Shown here: in pieces, positions 1-7,755 of the stretch
Position numbering within the stretch: position 1 is the first letter of the stretch
Layout of the letters: each line of letters starts with the position of its first letter
The notes under the pieces: generated by a model
Database searches by the model: none
What the model saw: only the letters and a program-made list of their open reading frames with translations
Told to the model about the DNA's origin: nothing
Translations under genes and position numbers: made by a program
Source of the DNA: a bacterium
Lineage (GTDB): Bacteria > Patescibacteriota > Saccharimonadia > CAILAD01 > BJGX01
Reading direction: 5' to 3'
Assembly (NCBI GenBank): GCA_029778565.1
Contig: JAKOQC010000097.1
Coordinates: forward strand, 1 to 48,614
Length of the DNA stretch: 48,614 nucleotides

Positions 1-21
1 AAAAAACTTCGAATTTGCCTA

Positions 22-50
22 TTGACATCACCTTACAGGTTTCGTAATCT
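22..50 (+). promoter_or_regulatory. Sigma70-type promoter of the first small gene
   Basis: A -35 box TTGACA (22-27) is followed after 17 bases by TAATCT (45-50). The start codon of the next gene lies 37 bases further on and is preceded by a strong AGGAGGAG ribosome site, so this is a leadered transcript. Read from consensus only. Confidence 0.6.
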
Positions 51-87
51 TAAGAACATAAGTAAAAATTAATTGAGGAGGAGTTAA

Positions 88-291
88 ATGACTTACGAAC
101 ACACTAATTCTAGAGGTCAAAAATATTTTCTTCACCAGCGAGAAGTAACTCTCAAAGGTGGACGCTTGCAAACAATTTACTTTTTTGCACGCGAAGTTAA
201 AGATGGTGCTATCGATGCACTACCAGAAGGTTACGAAGTAGTAGAAAACACTCGTACTGGTCTTCCAATTCTTAAAAAATCTAACAAGTAG
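88..291 (+). CDS. Small conserved-looking hypothetical protein (67 aa)
   Basis: The reading frame starts with ATG at 88, seven bases after a near-perfect Shine-Dalgarno site (GAGGAGGAG, 75-83), and ends just before a strong terminator, so it forms a complete monocistronic unit with its own promoter. The 67-residue product is basic and soluble, with no signal peptide or membrane segment and no cysteine. It ends in a Lys-rich tail (LKKSNK). The strong promoter and ribosome site suggest abundant expression. I do not recognise the family with certainty; I have the impression that similar short proteins occur in Saccharibacteria, but cannot assign a function. Confidence 0.8.
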   Translation: MTYEHTNSRGQKYFLHQREVTLKGGRLQTIYFFAREVKDGAIDALPEGYEVVENTRTGLPILKKSNK

Positions 292-314
292 ATTTAGACA
301 GAATTTATGCAGAG

Positions 315-335
315 GCGCCCTTATGGGCGCTTTTT
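315..335 (+). terminator. Rho-independent terminator
   Basis: Perfect 6-bp stem GCGCCC/GGGCGC with a TTAT loop followed by five T residues, placed 24 bases after the stop of the first small gene. Confidence 0.9.
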
Positions 336-416
336 GTTAATAGTGAAAACAGATTGAAAAAAAGTATTTTTTCAGATAGAATGAGTGAGTTATTTAAGAT
401 AATTTAATGATTTCGA

Positions 417-492
417 GGGCCCGTAGCTCAGTGGTTAGAGCAGTCGGCTCATAACCGATTGGTCCCTGGTTCAAATCCAGGCGGGCCCACCA
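417..492 (+). tRNA. tRNA with CAT anticodon, probably tRNA-Ile2 (lysidine type)
   Basis: Full cloverleaf: acceptor GGGCCCG pairs with CGGGCCC, discriminator A, encoded CCA at 490-492, anticodon loop CTCATAA, T-loop TTCAAAT. The fully paired acceptor rules out the initiator. The D-arm/variable-arm sequences (AGCTCAGTGGTTAGAGCA and TTGGTC) resemble bacterial tRNA-Ile(CAU), whose C34 is changed to lysidine by TilS; tilS is encoded in this window at 9495. The alternative is elongator Met, but 7753-7829 fits that role better. The identity split is inference. Confidence 0.93.
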
Positions 493-501
493 GTAATTAT
501 T

Positions 502-530
502 AAAAAGACCCTAGCAGTGGGTCTTTTTTA
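502..530. terminator. Bidirectional terminator between the tRNA and a convergent gene
   Basis: Stem AAAAAGACCC/GGGTCTTTTT with loop TAGCAGT. It serves the plus-strand tRNA and, read on the other strand, lies at the stop codon of the convergent minus-strand gene (528-821). Confidence 0.85.
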
Positions 531-821
531 TTTTTGGCTATTACGTCGCTGTTTTTCTACCTCTAATTGCAGGCGAGCAGTGTGGCCGATAGAACCTTTG
601 TCGGTTACTTCTGAGTATCGTGGCATATTACCTCTGGTGGCATTTATTTTTTGCTGTAGCTCATATGTCTTTTTGGCTGCCACACTTTCTTCTAAATGTC
701 TCTCGGTAGCTCGGTCGGCAGGTGGTTCTGACGAGTCGATAACCACCGACTCGTAATCGGCTGGTGTTACGAGGCGGGGTGGCGCAAAGCGTCTTATTCG
801 ACTTGAGTTTTCACCATTCAT
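528..821 (-). CDS. Small hypothetical protein (97 aa), minus strand
   Basis: Minus-strand frame with ATG at 821 and TAA at 528-530, ending inside the shared terminator. A -10 box TACAAT (plus 828-833) lies only six bases before the ATG and there is no Shine-Dalgarno sequence, so the message is probably leaderless. The protein is charged and hydrophilic, rich in Arg, Glu and Ser, with a basic N-terminal part (SSRIRRFAPPR) and a Gln/Lys-rich helical C-terminus. It has no membrane segment. I do not recognise the family. The promoter and terminator placement are the main reasons to believe the gene is real; the opposite-strand frame at 517-756 has neither. Confidence 0.6.
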   Translation of the reverse strand: MNGENSSRIRRFAPPRLVTPADYESVVIDSSEPPADRATERHLEESVAAKKTYELQQKINATRGNMPRYSEVTDKGSIGHTARLQLEVEKQRRNSQK

Positions 822-863
822 AATCTTATTGTAAGAACCAGATACAAAAATGGCAAATCTAAC

Positions 864-920
864 TTTCTTATGCTTGAAAATTTTGCCAAATTAGGCCAAA
901 ATTGTCCGAGTACCTTCCCA
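864..920 (+). promoter_or_regulatory. Pyrimidine operon promoter/leader, copy 1 (57-base repeat)
   Basis: Repeated at 2940-2996 with two mismatches in 57 bases. It contains TTGAAA (874-879), a 17-base spacer and CAAAAT (897-902). The spacer and -10 region carry an imperfect palindrome whose outer arms are ATTTTG and CAAAAT (880-902). Both copies sit directly upstream of a pyrimidine gene pair, so a common operator or leader-based control is likely. Which regulator binds it is unknown. Confidence 0.7.
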
Positions 921-940
921 GAGAAAGAAAGGCCCTAAAA

Positions 941-1864
941 ATGGATACTATCCAAGTTGGCCATCTTAGTTTTGACTATCCACTTATTATGAACGCCGCT
1001 GGTATGTGTAAAACGCTCGAAGTAGAACCGGTAGTTGAGATTTCTCGACCATTTGATGCTGTAGTAGTAGGCTCGATTACTCCTCTGCAACGCCCGCGTA
1101 ATACTGGTGCGTGTGAGGAGCTCGAGAATAGTCTATATGGATTAAACAGTTGGGGAATGCCTAATGGTGGAGTTGAATCTGCTCAATACGTTGATGGCTT
1201 GCACGGGCCGTTAGTAGACCTTGCAACGCCTATTATTGTGAGTGTCGCAGGATTCTCATCTGAAGATTACCTATATCTTGTGAGCAAATTAGTGTGCTGG
1301 GGATCTGGTATCGAGATCAATCTTGGTTGTCCCAATATCCGCGATGATGGTAGTCAGCATAAAATTGCCAGCTTTGATCCCGTCTATATGGCCGAGATCC
1401 TTGCTCAAATTGGCCAGCTATCAAATATCCATAGTCTGACTACAATTGGCGTAAAACTTTCGCCCTATAGTGATCCAGGTATGCTCAAAGAGATTGCTGC
1501 GGTAATTGCTGAGAGCGGATTGGTTGACTATGTTGCTACATGTAATACATTTCCAAATGGAATTGGTTTTGATAACTGGGGAAGATCGCGAATCCAGACC
1601 GACCAAGCTGGTTGGTTAGGTGGTATTAGCGGTACGGCATTGAATCCAATTAGTCTTAGTAATGCGTATCAGTTTAGGCAACAACTACCAGAAAATATTG
1701 CAGTGATTCGTGTAGGTGGCATATCTAGCGCAAGAGATGTGTGGGAGAGCTATCACATTGGTTGTGCCGGTGTGCAAATTGGTACTGCGTTTGCCCAAAA
1801 AGGGCCACAGTTAATCAACACAATCCGCGAAGACCTAGCAAGCCTACTCGAGGAGTTGTCATGA
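941..1864 (+). CDS. pyrD: Dihydroorotate dehydrogenase, class 1A-like
   Basis: Oxidises dihydroorotate to orotate with FMN, the fourth step of UMP synthesis. Class 1A enzymes are cytosolic homodimers that pass electrons to fumarate. The 307-residue frame has the family landmarks in order: N-terminal AAGMCK, the active-site loop NLGCPN with Cys at residue 130 (class 1 enzymes use Cys as base, class 2 use Ser), GVKLSPY, NTFPNG, and the FMN phosphate-binding GGISS and IGTAFA. I place the start at ATG 941, preceded by GAAAGG, rather than at the in-frame TTG 902, because 902 overlaps the -10 region of the conserved leader. It overlaps pyrC by four bases (ATGA), which indicates translational coupling. 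Confidence 0.93.
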   Translation: MDTIQVGHLSFDYPLIMNAAGMCKTLEVEPVVEISRPFDAVVVGSITPLQRPRNTGACEELENSLYGLNSWGMPNGGVESAQYVDGLHGPLVDLATPIIVSVAGFSSEDYLYLVSKLVCWGSGIEINLGCPNIRDDGSQHKIASFDPVYMAEILAQIGQLSNIHSLTTIGVKLSPYSDPGMLKEIAAVIAESGLVDYVATCNTFPNGIGFDNWGRSRIQTDQAGWLGGISGTALNPISLSNAYQFRQQLPENIAVIRVGGISSARDVWESYHIGCAGVQIGTAFAQKGPQLINTIREDLASLLEELS

Positions 1865-2907
1865 CCGACACACTAACGATTACACGACCAGACGATTGGC
1901 ATCTGCATCTCAGACAAGGAGAAATGCTCGAGCAAGTCGTACCTGCATCGGCAAGTATCTTTGGTCGTGCCTTGATTATGCCAAATACTGTCCCGCCAAT
2001 ACTCTCAGGGCTTGATGCTGGCTACTATAAACAGGAAATACTCCGCGCTACAGAGAAATGGGAGAAATTTCAGCCAGTAATGTCAATTAAGCTTACGATG
2101 AATACTACTGCTAGAATGATTCACGAAGCCGCCGAGGCTGGTGTAAAAGCAGTAAAACTTTATCCGACTGGAGTTACAACAAACTCGCAAGACGGAGTTG
2201 ATCTTGGTCGGCTTAAAGAAATGGCAGAAAACTTGGTATTTGATGCTATGGCCGATAACGATATGGTTCTTTGTATTCATGCAGAGCATCCCTCACAACC
2301 AGTGTTGGAGCGAGAACCATACGTAATCCCTTTCATTAAGGCATTGCTTGGTTGGGCTCCGCGCTTAGAGAGAATAGTAGTTGAGCATGTTTCTACTCAG
2401 ACAATGGCTCAGTTTGTAGCTTCTTATCCAGACCGGCTAGGGGCAACTATTACTGCGCATCACCTCTACTTAACACTCGATGATTTGTTGGGTGAGGAGT
2501 TAAAACCACATTACTTCTGCAAGCCGGTGGTAAAAACAAGCACAGATCAAAACAACCTTTGGTGGTATTTGCAGCGATGCGATAATTTCTTCTTTGGTTC
2601 TGATAGCGCACCTCATTCTGTTGATAAAAAAGAATCTTGTCATTGTGCGGCCGGAGCATTTACAGCACCAATGCTATTGCCATTGCTGGCACATATGTTT
2701 GAACAACGCAAAGCACTTGATCTGCTAGAAGCATTTGTTTCTTTTAGAGGGGCTGATTTTTATGGCTTTGACAGAAATGATGATACTATTACACTCGTCA
2801 AATCGGACCAACCGTTTGTAGTTGAATTTGATAAAGAGCACAAAGATAAGCCCCGCCCAATGCCTCTACGGCAAGGCGACGATATATATTGGCATATCGC
2901 CAAGTAG
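1861..2907 (+). CDS. pyrC: Dihydroorotase, PyrC (class II) type
   Basis: Interconverts carbamoyl-aspartate and dihydroorotate using a binuclear zinc centre. The 348-residue length is normal for the E. coli-type enzyme. Visible ligands include the HLH pair (residues 14 and 16) in DDWHLHLR, the likely carboxylated lysine in AVKLYPTG near residue 100, a His in CIHAEHP, another in TAHHLYL, and the catalytic Asp in GSDSAPHS. An earlier in-frame start would lie inside pyrD, so ATG 1861, overlapping the pyrD stop, is preferred. It closes the first half of the pyrimidine block and is followed at once by a terminator. No carAB or pyrB is in the window, so whether synthesis starts from bicarbonate here cannot be judged. 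Confidence 0.95.
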   Translation: MTDTLTITRPDDWHLHLRQGEMLEQVVPASASIFGRALIMPNTVPPILSGLDAGYYKQEILRATEKWEKFQPVMSIKLTMNTTARMIHEAAEAGVKAVKLYPTGVTTNSQDGVDLGRLKEMAENLVFDAMADNDMVLCIHAEHPSQPVLEREPYVIPFIKALLGWAPRLERIVVEHVSTQTMAQFVASYPDRLGATITAHHLYLTLDDLLGEELKPHYFCKPVVKTSTDQNNLWWYLQRCDNFFFGSDSAPHSVDKKESCHCAAGAFTAPMLLPLLAHMFEQRKALDLLEAFVSFRGADFYGFDRNDDTITLVKSDQPFVVEFDKEHKDKPRPMPLRQGDDIYWHIAK

Positions 2908-2914
2908 CAATTTT

Positions 2915-2942
2915 CCTGCACTATCCACAGTGCAGGTTTTTT
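2915..2942 (+). terminator. Terminator after pyrC
   Basis: Eight-bp stem CCTGCACT/AGTGCAGG with a six-base loop and a run of six T. The second copy of the pyrimidine leader begins inside its T-tract (2940). Confidence 0.9.
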
Positions 2943-2996
2943 CTTATGCTTGAAAATTTTGCCAAGTTAGGCCAAAATTGTGCGAGTACCTTCCCA
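2940..2996 (+). promoter_or_regulatory. Pyrimidine operon promoter/leader, copy 2
   Basis: Second copy of the 57-base repeat at 864-920, differing at two positions (A/G in the palindrome centre and C/G after it). TTGAAA (2950-2955) and CAAAAT (2973-2978) are again 17 bases apart. It directly precedes pyrF-pyrE. Confidence 0.7.
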
Positions 2997-3015
2997 ACAA
3001 CAGAAGAGGAAAACA

Positions 3016-3777
3016 GTGCCTTACCCAACTACCGAAGATGAAGCCTTTGAGACGATCTGTTGGAGCGCCGATGTGGATACCGAGGATGAGCTCAACGCCA
3101 TTCTCGACACCGTCCCGCAACTGCGTTACGTCAAGATCGACCGCCTTGGGGTGGCCAAAATGGGCCATGATGTTATCGATCGTACGCAAGCCCGCGGTTT
3201 GCATGTGTTCGACGACGCCAAGCTGATCGAGATCCCCACTAAACTTGAGGAACTGGCGAAGTTTGAAGTAGCGCACCACCCGTGGATGCTCAACTGCATG
3301 GCTGGTAGCCTTAGCAATCAAGACTGGAGCAATCCGGATCGCAAGAGGCTCGACGGACTGAAGCGCTTTGCCGATACTTGCAATGAGGCTGGTGTGCTGT
3401 CGTGCGCCGTTACTGTGTTGACTAGTAAGGCCGAAGATACCGTTTTGCACGAGTTTGGCCGTGGTAGCAAAGATCAGGTTTGCTTCTATACTGAAGTGTT
3501 GATTTATGCTGGATTTACCGACATGGTGTGTTCGCCACTCGAGGCACAGACCATCGAAGACGAGTTTGGCGACTACGCTCCCGACCGTAATTGTCCTGGC
3601 GTGGAGATGCCAGGAGGCAAATCGAGTGATCAGGCTCGCAAAGCCACACCATCACAGGCGTTGCACAATGGTGCCAAGCGCTTGGTGATTGGTCGAGCTC
3701 TTACGGGCCCAAACGCTGCCGCGAACCTGCAAGCCATTGTCGATCACATCTTGGCTGGCATCCCACAGACTGATTGA
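3016..3777 (+). CDS. pyrF: Orotidine 5'-phosphate decarboxylase
   Basis: Converts OMP to UMP, the last step of the pathway. The family is recognised from AVTVLTS, VCSPLEA, the phosphate-binding C-terminal part (PGVEMPGGKSSDQ, TPSQAL, VIGRALTG) and the core strand FDDAKLIEIP. In most family members the core motif is DxKxxD; here the last Asp, which enters the partner subunit's active site, is Glu. Start: GTG 3016, five bases after GAAGAGGA, giving 253 residues; an in-frame GTG at 2980 lies within the promoter repeat. Base composition is high: about 60% G+C by hand count in 3061-3120 against about 35% in 4621-4680, suggesting recent acquisition. Forms a unit with pyrE. Confidence 0.88.
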   Translation: MPYPTTEDEAFETICWSADVDTEDELNAILDTVPQLRYVKIDRLGVAKMGHDVIDRTQARGLHVFDDAKLIEIPTKLEELAKFEVAHHPWMLNCMAGSLSNQDWSNPDRKRLDGLKRFADTCNEAGVLSCAVTVLTSKAEDTVLHEFGRGSKDQVCFYTEVLIYAGFTDMVCSPLEAQTIEDEFGDYAPDRNCPGVEMPGGKSSDQARKATPSQALHNGAKRLVIGRALTGPNAAANLQAIVDHILAGIPQTD

Positions 3778-3805
3778 GCCAATTACCGATCTGAAAGGAC
3801 ACACC

Positions 3806-4540
3806 ATGAGCGATGAAGCCTTGGAGATGGTTACCAACTATGGTTGCAGGGTATTCGATGGTGAACACTTTGTGTATAAATCTGGTATGCATGGGCCGGC
3901 GTACATCAACGTAGACCCAGTACTGTACCAGCCATGGGCATTGTATAGTATCGGTCGCAAGTTGGCCGAGCCTTACATTCCTGCAGGATTGCGATCGTCT
4001 GGCGTGGTGCCAGATGTAGTAGCTGACCCTGCCGTGGGTGGAATTAGTTTTGGGCTAATGACAGCCCTTGCCATTAATGAGCGCATTGATGCCTTTGCTA
4101 CCAATCCAACTATGCGAGAGCAGTATCCAGAGCAAGTGATGCATGTCTTTGCTGAGAAGCAAAAGACTAACAATGGCCAAGAAATTTTTGTTATCTCTCG
4201 TACCGGCTTTGCTCCGCAGTGCAAAGGTAAAAAGGTTTTGGTGGTTGAAGACATTCTTAATTCTGGTGTCAGCACTGCAGGAGTTATCGAATGTGTGCGA
4301 GCTGCCGGCGGAGAAGTAATTGGCGTTGCTTGCCTAGTTAGTCGGGGCGGTGCCACCGCGGAATTACTCGGTGTACCACGCTTTGACGCGCTTATTGACA
4401 TTAATATGTTGCAATACGATGCAGCTACATGTCCGCTTTGCGCAGAGCGTCGGCCAATGGTGGTAGATGACTCACTTGGTAAAGGTAAAGGTTGGGCGGA
4501 GAAGCATTCTGACTACCCGACCAAATTTCTACTTAACTAA
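3806..4540 (+). CDS. pyrE: Orotate phosphoribosyltransferase
   Basis: Joins orotate to PRPP to make OMP. The PRPP-binding signature VLVVEDILNSGVSTAG lies near residue 150, in a typical type I phosphoribosyltransferase fold. The 244-residue protein is longer than the E. coli enzyme (about 213). It has a CPLC motif near the C-terminus (CPLCAERRP) of a kind seen in some longer PyrE proteins. ATG 3806 follows GAAAGGA by six bases; the frame can be extended upstream only into pyrF. It is 28 bases after pyrF and ends at a strong terminator, closing the second pyrimidine unit. PyrF and PyrE in sequence allow direct channelling of OMP in principle; that is inference. Confidence 0.93.
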   Translation: MSDEALEMVTNYGCRVFDGEHFVYKSGMHGPAYINVDPVLYQPWALYSIGRKLAEPYIPAGLRSSGVVPDVVADPAVGGISFGLMTALAINERIDAFATNPTMREQYPEQVMHVFAEKQKTNNGQEIFVISRTGFAPQCKGKKVLVVEDILNSGVSTAGVIECVRAAGGEVIGVACLVSRGGATAELLGVPRFDALIDINMLQYDAATCPLCAERRPMVVDDSLGKGKGWAEKHSDYPTKFLLN

Positions 4541-4548
4541 ACTATTTT

Positions 4549-4576
4549 GCCTTTCGATATATCGAAAGGCTTTTTT
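4549..4576 (+). terminator. Terminator after pyrE
   Basis: GCCTTTCGAT and ATCGAAAGGC form a 10-bp perfect stem around a tiny AT loop, followed by six T. Confidence 0.92.
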
Positions 4577-4606
4577 AATATCTGAAAAATTGCTAGAGTA
4601 TAAGTA

Positions 4607-5356
4607 ATGATTATTGAGGTAAAAAATCTAAAGAAAGAATACGGCAAAGTAAAAGCCGTACGTGGTGTTAGCTTTACTGTAGAAGAAGGCGAGGTGTTCG
4701 GTATACTTGGGCCGAATGGTGCCGGTAAGACTACAACTCTCGAGATGATGGAAGGTCTGCGCGAAGTAGGAAGTGGCAGTATTAATATCGATGGTGTTGA
4801 TGTCTGTAAGAATCCGGATGATGTAAAAGAGATTATTGGAGTGCAATTACAAAGTAGTGCCTTCTTTGAACACCTTAGTCTTACCGAACTTCTTAAAGTT
4901 TTTCGCGACCTGTATAGTACCCGGCGAGACCCACACGAACTTTTAAAAGAAGTTGGTCTTAGCAAAAAAGCTAAAGCTCAAGTAAAAGAACTCTCTGGTG
5001 GGCAAAAGCAGCGCTTTAGCATTGCCGCTGCTTTGGTTAACGACCCAACAGTATTGTTCTTAGACGAGCCGACCACCGGGCTCGATCCACAAGCCAGACG
5101 TAACCTCTGGGAGCTGGTGCAGCAAATAAAAGCGAAGGGTAAGACAATTATTCTTACCACTCATTATATGGATGAGGCCGAGCTGCTTTGCGATAGAATT
5201 GCTATTATGGACAACGGTAAAATTATTGCCCTCGATACCCCACAGAATCTTATTGATGCACTATTAAAACGCGGCTTTAAAAAGAAAATGCCTACCAACA
5301 AAGCTAATCTAGAAGATGTGTTTATAGACCTAACCGGAAAGGCTATTCGAGATTAG
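4607..5356 (+). CDS. ABC transporter ATP-binding protein (ABC-2/DrrA-like)
   Basis: ATPase half of an exporter with the permease that follows one base after its stop. It shows Walker A (GPNGAGKTT, about residues 37-45), signature LSGGQKQR, Walker B VLFLDEPTTGLD and the H-loop ILTTHYMDEAE, typical of the CcmA/DrrA group used for drug, lipid or polysaccharide export. At 249 residues it is compact and lacks the usual C-terminal extension of longer DrrA proteins. There is no Shine-Dalgarno site; TGCTAGAGT, an extended -10 box, ends seven bases before the ATG, so the message is probably leaderless. The substrate cannot be read from sequence. Confidence 0.93.
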   Translation: MIIEVKNLKKEYGKVKAVRGVSFTVEEGEVFGILGPNGAGKTTTLEMMEGLREVGSGSINIDGVDVCKNPDDVKEIIGVQLQSSAFFEHLSLTELLKVFRDLYSTRRDPHELLKEVGLSKKAKAQVKELSGGQKQRFSIAAALVNDPTVLFLDEPTTGLDPQARRNLWELVQQIKAKGKTIILTTHYMDEAELLCDRIAIMDNGKIIALDTPQNLIDALLKRGFKKKMPTNKANLEDVFIDLTGKAIRD

Positions 5357-5357
5357 C

Positions 5358-6485
5358 ATGGAAACAAAACATCCTCACCACCAGAAACGTTGGCTGGCCT
5401 ACAAAACTCTTACTGTTGCTAGCGTAAAGATGTATTTTCGCAATCGCACAGCGGTGTTTTTTACATTATTTATTCCAGTGATGTTTATTCTAATTTTTGG
5501 TGCCTTTAACTCTACCAAACAGAGTAGTTTTAAACTTACTATAGTAAATAATAGTAGTACCGAACTTGCCGGGCAGTTTACTAAGGCATTAGAAGATAAT
5601 AAAAATGTCTTTGATGCCTCACAGAATAATTTAGATAACGCCAAAGACCTGCTCGACAAAGGTAAGACAGACTTAATAATTGTGGTGCCAACGGAGTTTG
5701 GATCGTTCGACCCAGCTACCCAAAAGCTCAAAAATGCCGAGATTATCACCTATTACAATAAAGGCCAGCCACAAGCTGGTCAGGCTGCAAGTTTGGTAAT
5801 CGGCCAGATAGTGAGTGGGTTTAATAATCAGATTACTCGTACTCCGGTAATTTTCAGTGTAAATTCCCAAGGTATAAGCACACATAACCTTACTTATCTT
5901 GACTATTTAGTGCCAGGAATTTTGGCACTGTCGATAATGCAACTTGGCATATTTAGTATTGCCTTTGCTTTTGTAAGCTTTAAATCTACTGGTGCTCTGC
6001 GCCGACTCTTCGTAACACCAACCCACCCAATTAGCTTCATCTTTGGTCAATCAGTTGCCCGTTTTTTAATTGCCTTTTTGCAAATAGGTCTATTGCTAGG
6101 CCTGAGTATTTTGGTGTTTAAAGTGCATGTAGTCGGTAGTATTTTAAATATGTTTATCTTGGCCTTCTTAGGTATTATTGTGTTCTTAATGTTTGGTTTT
6201 GCGGTAGCTGGTTGGGCCAAAGACGAAAATCAAGCCGCACCGATTGCTAACTTAATTACTTTCCCAATGCTATTCCTTTCGGGTACGTTTATTCCTCGCG
6301 ATAATTTACCGGTATGGCTACAAAAAGTAACTGGTATTTTGCCGCTAACCTATTTGGCTGATGCCATGCGCTCAGTTTCAACACTCGGATATTCTCTTTG
6401 GCAAGTAAGAATGGATATTCTAGGGCTTCTCATATGGGGCGTTGTTATGTTTGTGGTAACTATTAAAGTCTTTAAATGGGAATAA
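5358..6485 (+). CDS. ABC-2 type transporter permease
   Basis: Membrane partner of the preceding ATPase. Layout: one N-terminal membrane segment (about residues 28-48, VFFTLFIPVMFILIFGAF), an extracytoplasmic domain of roughly 130 residues, then five hydrophobic segments in the C-terminal half with the ABC-2 landmark FPMLFLSGTFIPRDNLP. Length 375 residues, usual for the family. The last ten bases overlap the phosphoesterase gene that follows, so the three genes probably form one transcript. Substrate unknown. Confidence 0.92.
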   Translation: METKHPHHQKRWLAYKTLTVASVKMYFRNRTAVFFTLFIPVMFILIFGAFNSTKQSSFKLTIVNNSSTELAGQFTKALEDNKNVFDASQNNLDNAKDLLDKGKTDLIIVVPTEFGSFDPATQKLKNAEIITYYNKGQPQAGQAASLVIGQIVSGFNNQITRTPVIFSVNSQGISTHNLTYLDYLVPGILALSIMQLGIFSIAFAFVSFKSTGALRRLFVTPTHPISFIFGQSVARFLIAFLQIGLLLGLSILVFKVHVVGSILNMFILAFLGIIVFLMFGFAVAGWAKDENQAAPIANLITFPMLFLSGTFIPRDNLPVWLQKVTGILPLTYLADAMRSVSTLGYSLWQVRMDILGLLIWGVVMFVVTIKVFKWE

Positions 6486-7711
6486 GACCAGTCTCAAATA
6501 CATTGCGCGCTAATTTAGAACCGGGTACATGGGTATTGGTTGCTTCAGACCTGCATTTAGCTGCCAATACAACTTCGGCAAGCAAAACAGTCGAGCGCGA
6601 ACTATGTAAGGCGATTAATGAAGGCAGTAAATACGAACACGGTATTATTGTTCTTAATGGAGACATTATAGAGCTGTGGGCAGGCGAGCGGCCGAGCATA
6701 GCGAAGGCACTCAAAGCGCATCCAGAGTTTACAAAAGCAGTTGCCGAGTTTGCAAAGTTACCCAAACACCAAGTATTTTTTGTAATTGGTAACCATGACG
6801 GTAAATTGGGCTGGGATAAGACGAGTCAAAAAGATGTACAAAAATACTTATCCGCACGACTGTGTTTTTCGCTCGAACTTACATCGCCACAAGGAAGTAT
6901 TTTATTTGAGCATGGTCATCGGTTTGATCCAGATAATTCTTTTGAAGACCCACGCGATCCATATGATAAACCATTTGGTCAGTATTTAGTACAGCAAGCA
7001 TTACCACTGGTAAAAGAAAGCCAGGGAAAATTGTTGGCCGGAATTGATCACTTAGCAGAACCTCATCAGTTTCCTAAATTTGTTGCCAGCAGAGTGATGT
7101 ATCGCGAAATATTAAATCGAAGCTGGTGGTTGCTTATACCAATTCTTATTACCTTAATTGGGCGCATAATCGTTGGCCTAGGGATTTACCAAATATCCGG
7201 AATTGATTCTAAACATATACTCGAAATTATTATCTTAACCGAGCTAGCAGTATTTATTAATGTGGCTTTTATTGTTCTGGTGTTGGGCTTAATTCTGCAA
7301 AACATACTCAAACGAGCCAAGGGTGTACCCGGACAAGGGGCTGGCATTCATCATAACGATCCCCCACGTGATGAAGCAAAACAACAGATCCATAAAGGTA
7401 ATTTAGGTGTAATTACTGGACACACACATCGACCAGAGCTAACCAAAATTGAACATGGATTCTATGCTAATAGTGGCTGTGGTACAAAGATGATTATGGC
7501 GAGCAAAGCAAAATTTGGTTTACCAAAGACATATATAGCCAAGAACCAGTTGAGTTGGCTTGAGCTTGTATATGCGGACAACCTCGATATTAAGTTATTT
7601 AGTGGATATCATGTAGTGGGTGAGCAAACCCGCCTAGAGCAATCATTAACTAAGAAGCGCCATAGTGAGCAGCCGATTGGCCTACATAAACATATAACTA
7701 TTGAATTGTAA
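6476..7711 (+). CDS. Membrane-attached calcineurin-like phosphoesterase (LpxH-like)
   Basis: A metallophosphoesterase of 411 residues. The metal-binding motifs occur in order: SDLHL, NGDIIELW, GNHDG, and GHTHRPE. The Glu after GD (GDxxE-W) resembles the LpxH/UDP-diacylglucosamine pyrophosphatase branch rather than the general GDxxD pattern. Between the third and last motif there are two hydrophobic segments (WWLLIPILITLIGRIIVGLG and IIILTELAVFINVAFIVLVL), an unusual membrane insertion in the middle of the enzyme. No lipid A genes are visible, so a lipid A role is unlikely; a lipid-linked nucleotide or phospholipid substrate is possible. It is co-transcribed with the exporter genes (ten-base overlap). 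Confidence 0.82.
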   Translation: MGIRPVSNTLRANLEPGTWVLVASDLHLAANTTSASKTVERELCKAINEGSKYEHGIIVLNGDIIELWAGERPSIAKALKAHPEFTKAVAEFAKLPKHQVFFVIGNHDGKLGWDKTSQKDVQKYLSARLCFSLELTSPQGSILFEHGHRFDPDNSFEDPRDPYDKPFGQYLVQQALPLVKESQGKLLAGIDHLAEPHQFPKFVASRVMYREILNRSWWLLIPILITLIGRIIVGLGIYQISGIDSKHILEIIILTELAVFINVAFIVLVLGLILQNILKRAKGVPGQGAGIHHNDPPRDEAKQQIHKGNLGVITGHTHRPELTKIEHGFYANSGCGTKMIMASKAKFGLPKTYIAKNQLSWLELVYADNLDIKLFSGYHVVGEQTRLEQSLTKKRHSEQPIGLHKHITIEL

Positions 7712-7715
7712 TAAA

Positions 7716-7755
7716 CCAATATAAAAAGACCACATGGGTGGTCTTTTTATATTGG
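7716..7755. terminator. Bidirectional terminator shared by the phosphoesterase gene and the minus-strand tRNA
   Basis: Perfect 18-bp arms (7716-7733 and 7738-7755) around a four-base loop, with A/T-rich outer parts giving T-runs in both directions. The right arm includes the CCA end of the minus-strand tRNA (7753-7755). Confidence 0.92.

Noticed and set aside
517-756. A 79-codon plus-strand frame after the first tRNA
   Set aside because: It begins in the terminator, has no start signal, and overlaps the minus-strand gene at 528-821, which has a promoter and terminator.
902-940. TTG 902 as the pyrD start
   Set aside because: It overlaps the -10 region of the conserved leader and lacks a ribosome site; ATG 941 has GAAAGG upstream and a family-typical N-terminus.
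2944-3450. A 168-codon open frame on the minus strand opposite pyrF
   Set aside because: It lies entirely across the G+C-rich pyrF gene and its promoter repeat, has no ribosome site, and pyrF on the other strand has clear family motifs.
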